Shown in pieces: positions 63,401 through 64,000 of a DNA stretch of 64,000 nt. The stretch is from Lytechinus pictus. Taxonomy: Eukaryota > Echinodermata > Echinoidea > Temnopleuroida > Toxopneustidae. The notes under the pieces are model-generated. The model saw only the letters and a program-made list of their open reading frames with translations, made no database searches and was not told the origin of the DNA. Position 1 is the first letter of the stretch, and each line of letters begins with the position of its first letter. Location of the stretch: assembly GCF_037042905.1 (NCBI RefSeq), contig NC_087261.1:10563717-10627716 (forward strand). Direction: 5' to 3'. The translations under genes and the position numbers were made by a program.

Positions 63401-63732
63401 TGTTTAGTGAAAATATTGAATCTTACTTCATTGAAATTCTTAACTCCAATGAGAATTTCATATCTCTTATAAAACAAATATACAATGCATAAATGATAAC
63501 ATAGATAGAGTAGTAAAAAAAAAACAATTGTACCACTTCTGCAAAATACATAAGGCAGAGATGTGAATGTGAGGGGTTGTTGACAGGATAATTGGGCGTG
63601 TGTGAGTCTGTATTTGTTGTTTGGGGGGGGCTTAACATTTTAAGAACTTACATTTTCTTGGTTGATGATAGCAATGAATCTACTGTATTGCCTATACTCA
63701 GCCTCGTTCAGAGGATCATGCCAGTATTGTGC
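57283..63732 (-). CDS. PPT1: PPT1: palmitoyl-protein thioesterase 1, C-terminal four coding exons (5' part outside window)
   Basis: A lysosomal serine hydrolase that removes palmitate from S-acylated proteins; its loss in humans causes infantile neuronal ceroid lipofuscinosis. Exons in transcript order on the - strand: 63652-63732, 59736-59834, 59304-59375, 57283-57405, all with GT..AG introns and all in phase 0. Together they encode 124 C-terminal residues from [20 protein letters not shown] to IPYMK. The catalytic Asp (human D233) is kept in FGKDTMVEP and the catalytic His (human H289) in PWDHLQFT; the nucleophile Ser lies upstream of the window. The sequon corresponding to human N212 is kept (NET), while those matching human N197 and N232 are absent. 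Convergent with EIF3E. The intron between the first two exons holds a rearranged LINE. Confidence 0.93.
57480..57710. repeat. (TA)n microsatellites in the last PPT1 intron
   Basis: TA runs at about 57484-57497, 57653-57670 and 57682-57701, the last two separated by a GTGTGTGTGGG bridge. The surrounding DNA of the intron (57406-59303) shows no other recognised feature. Confidence 0.7.
57711..59303. other. Remainder of last PPT1 intron, no recognised feature
   Basis: AT-rich, apparently unique sequence with no inverted-repeat element as clear as those in EIF3E introns and no exon-like stretch. Confidence 0.4.
59304..59375 (-). CDS. PPT1: PPT1 penultimate coding exon
   Basis: Encodes 24 residues, [24 protein letters not shown], matching the human segment starting WFGFY. 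Acceptor TTACAG, donor GTAAAA; phase 0 at both ends. Confidence 0.93.
59736..59834 (-). CDS. PPT1: PPT1 coding exon with catalytic Asp
   Basis: Encodes 33 residues starting [20 protein letters not shown] and ending KESE; the Asp of FGKDTMVEP aligns with human D233. The NET sequon at residues 3-5 aligns with human N212. Acceptor CTACAG, donor GTAAGA. Confidence 0.93.
60205..61510 (-). mobile_element. LINE 3' segment: reverse transcriptase C-terminal half and 3' UTR
   Basis: On the - strand the sequence from about 61510 down encodes a degraded reverse transcriptase C-terminal region: [10 protein letters not shown] (degraded ADD-type motif), then [20 protein letters not shown], a FWGV.DDKLSW motif and LPHLQYGN / [12 protein letters not shown] motifs with stops, followed by a 3' UTR with a hairpin (CCGGGGCTAG..AAGCTCTGCTTTTTCTAGCCCCGG, 60358-60400). 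It ends in a tandem AAATG pentamer tail (ATTTC on the + strand, about 60207-60240). CR1/L2/Jockey-like non-LTR element; inactive. Confidence 0.75.
61629..62342 (+). CDS. LINE ORF1 protein (intact frame)
   Basis: 237 residues from [17 protein letters not shown] heptad-like coiled-coil region (about residues 30-100: [20 protein letters not shown]) is followed by the conserved [16 protein letters not shown] motif (about residues 95-112) and a basic RRM-like/C-terminal part ([27 protein letters not shown]). This is the layout of nucleic-acid-binding ORF1 proteins of invertebrate non-LTR elements. The frame upstream of this ATG is open for 28 codons but without an ATG. No zinc knuckle is seen. Confidence 0.8.
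   Translation: MERRSRRGADDHSKDNIQDEVRKALEASSIIDTLVSKIKEILIDDLTAVITQKVGEDLKESIDFELSSRDKRITALESEIVSLKEQQDESEQYSRRNCLIFHGLKENENENTTRIVKEVCEEKLGIILQDGDIDRTHRLGAKSGRSRGIIIRFTNYDARNRVYQAWRQLREQSGDPIFIQESLTRLRSELFKEVKSKQKGKYKSIWTQDGRIRVITNGGHRFTLTKRSHMSKLQSSD
62973..63490 (+). pseudogene. LINE ORF2 N-terminus, APE-type endonuclease, frameshifted and truncated
   Basis: Starts [32 protein letters not shown] is the first endonuclease motif. A one-base length change in an A run (63183-63190) shifts the frame; in the next frame the protein continues [24 protein letters not shown] (the second motif, normally SETWL; here SKTWL, so the catalytic Glu is replaced by Lys) and RGGGVGIF. It ends at a stop (63490) near the element's outer edge. 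Confidence 0.75.
63652..63732 (-). CDS. PPT1: PPT1 coding exon (first in window)
   Basis: Encodes 27 residues, [27 protein letters not shown]; human has QAEYWHDP..NQE here. Acceptor GTACAG, donor GTAAGT; phase 0 at both ends. Earlier exons lie right of the window. Confidence 0.92.
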
Positions 63733-63795
63733 CTGTACCAAACTACAACCAAGGAAGAAAATACAGAAAGGGTTATAAGTGAGTGTATAATTTTC

Positions 63796-63959
63796 ACTCT
63801 TAATACCTCAGTCACATTTCTGTTCAGTGGCCAAGTCAAAAACAGCCGTTTTAGTCATTTTTATTAAAACCACCTATAGGTAGTTGGTTTAAAAATGTTA
63901 AAACAGCCGCTTTCGATTGGCCGTAGGGGAAATGTGACTGATGGTTAAGTATTGAGAGT
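63796..63959. mobile_element. Hairpin MITE in a PPT1 intron
   Basis: ACTCTTAATACCTCAGTCAC at the left is inverted as GTGACTGATGGTTAAGTATTGAGAGT at the right. AAAACAGCCG / the complementary half and the central AAAACCACCTATAGGTAGTT palindrome extend the pairing. Lies 63 bp from the splice acceptor of the PPT1 exon. Confidence 0.65.
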
Positions 63960-64000
63960 ATTGTGACACGTGCATAAAGGAGATATGGAAGCAGCAAAAT

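Larger units (their letters stand above)
61505..63490 (+). mobile_element. LINE 5' segment (ORF1 and start of ORF2 endonuclease), inverted relative to the 3' segment
   Basis: Reads outward from the junction near 61505-61520: 5' UTR, ORF1 (61629-62342), about 630 bp spacer, then the first part of ORF2 (62973-63490), cut off inside the endonuclease domain. With the 3' segment on the - strand at 60205-61510 this forms the head-to-head arrangement expected from twin priming of one LINE insertion. The rest of the endonuclease and the reverse transcriptase up to its catalytic motif are missing. It lies in a PPT1 intron. Confidence 0.7.

Overview
The window is animal nuclear DNA. It is AT-rich, with long introns bounded by GT..AG, no operons, and a very dense load of short inverted-repeat transposons, non-LTR retrotransposon fragments, tRNA-derived SINEs and simple repeats. 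The protein sequences, the frequent TACATGTA runs and the foldback-type elements fit a marine deuterostome, most likely a sea urchin or a close echinoderm. That assignment is an inference from sequence style, not a database result.

Two real protein-coding genes are present, arranged tail to tail. (1) EIF3E (eukaryotic translation initiation factor 3 subunit E, INT6) lies on the + strand from 14488 to 49836. It has 13 coding exons with consistent phases that give a complete protein of 453 residues; human eIF3e has 445. Intron 1 is about 20 kb and is mostly mobile-element sequence. (2) The last four coding exons of PPT1 (palmitoyl-protein thioesterase 1) lie on the - strand between 63732 and 57283. 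They carry the family's catalytic Asp and His; the 5' part of the gene, including the catalytic Ser, lies beyond the right edge.

Region by region. 1-11.6 kb: no convincing gene; a Tc1/mariner-type non-autonomous element with TA target duplication, palindromes, tandem duplications, a pyrimidine tract, and a probable Penelope-like remnant with a decayed hammerhead-like core. 11.6-14.2 kb: a foldback-like element whose arms are arrays of a roughly 16-20 bp repeat, ending about 250 bp before the EIF3E start codon. 14.3-14.5 kb: GC-rich EIF3E promoter and first exon. 15.5-23.2 kb: a second, much larger foldback-like element inside intron 1, invaded by a 5'-truncated LINE and by a roughly 970 bp element that has a near-identical second copy at 26.5 kb. 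25-34 kb: segmental duplications and two very long hairpins, one of them 864 bp and almost wholly self-complementary. 34.5-49.8 kb: EIF3E exons 2-13, with a hairpin element in most introns and two places where splice-acceptor sequence is tandemly duplicated (before exons 8 and 11). 50-57 kb: intergenic DNA with more TTAA-flanked and hairpin elements. 57-64 kb: PPT1 exons, with a LINE copy in one intron whose 5' half is inverted relative to its 3' half, as twin priming produces.

The two genes are functionally unrelated (translation initiation; lysosomal protein depalmitoylation). The distinctive content is the mobile-element architecture: foldback elements on both sides of EIF3E exon 1, matched hairpin families flanking internal exons, dispersed nuclear-receptor-like DR1 motifs, and decoy splice acceptors.
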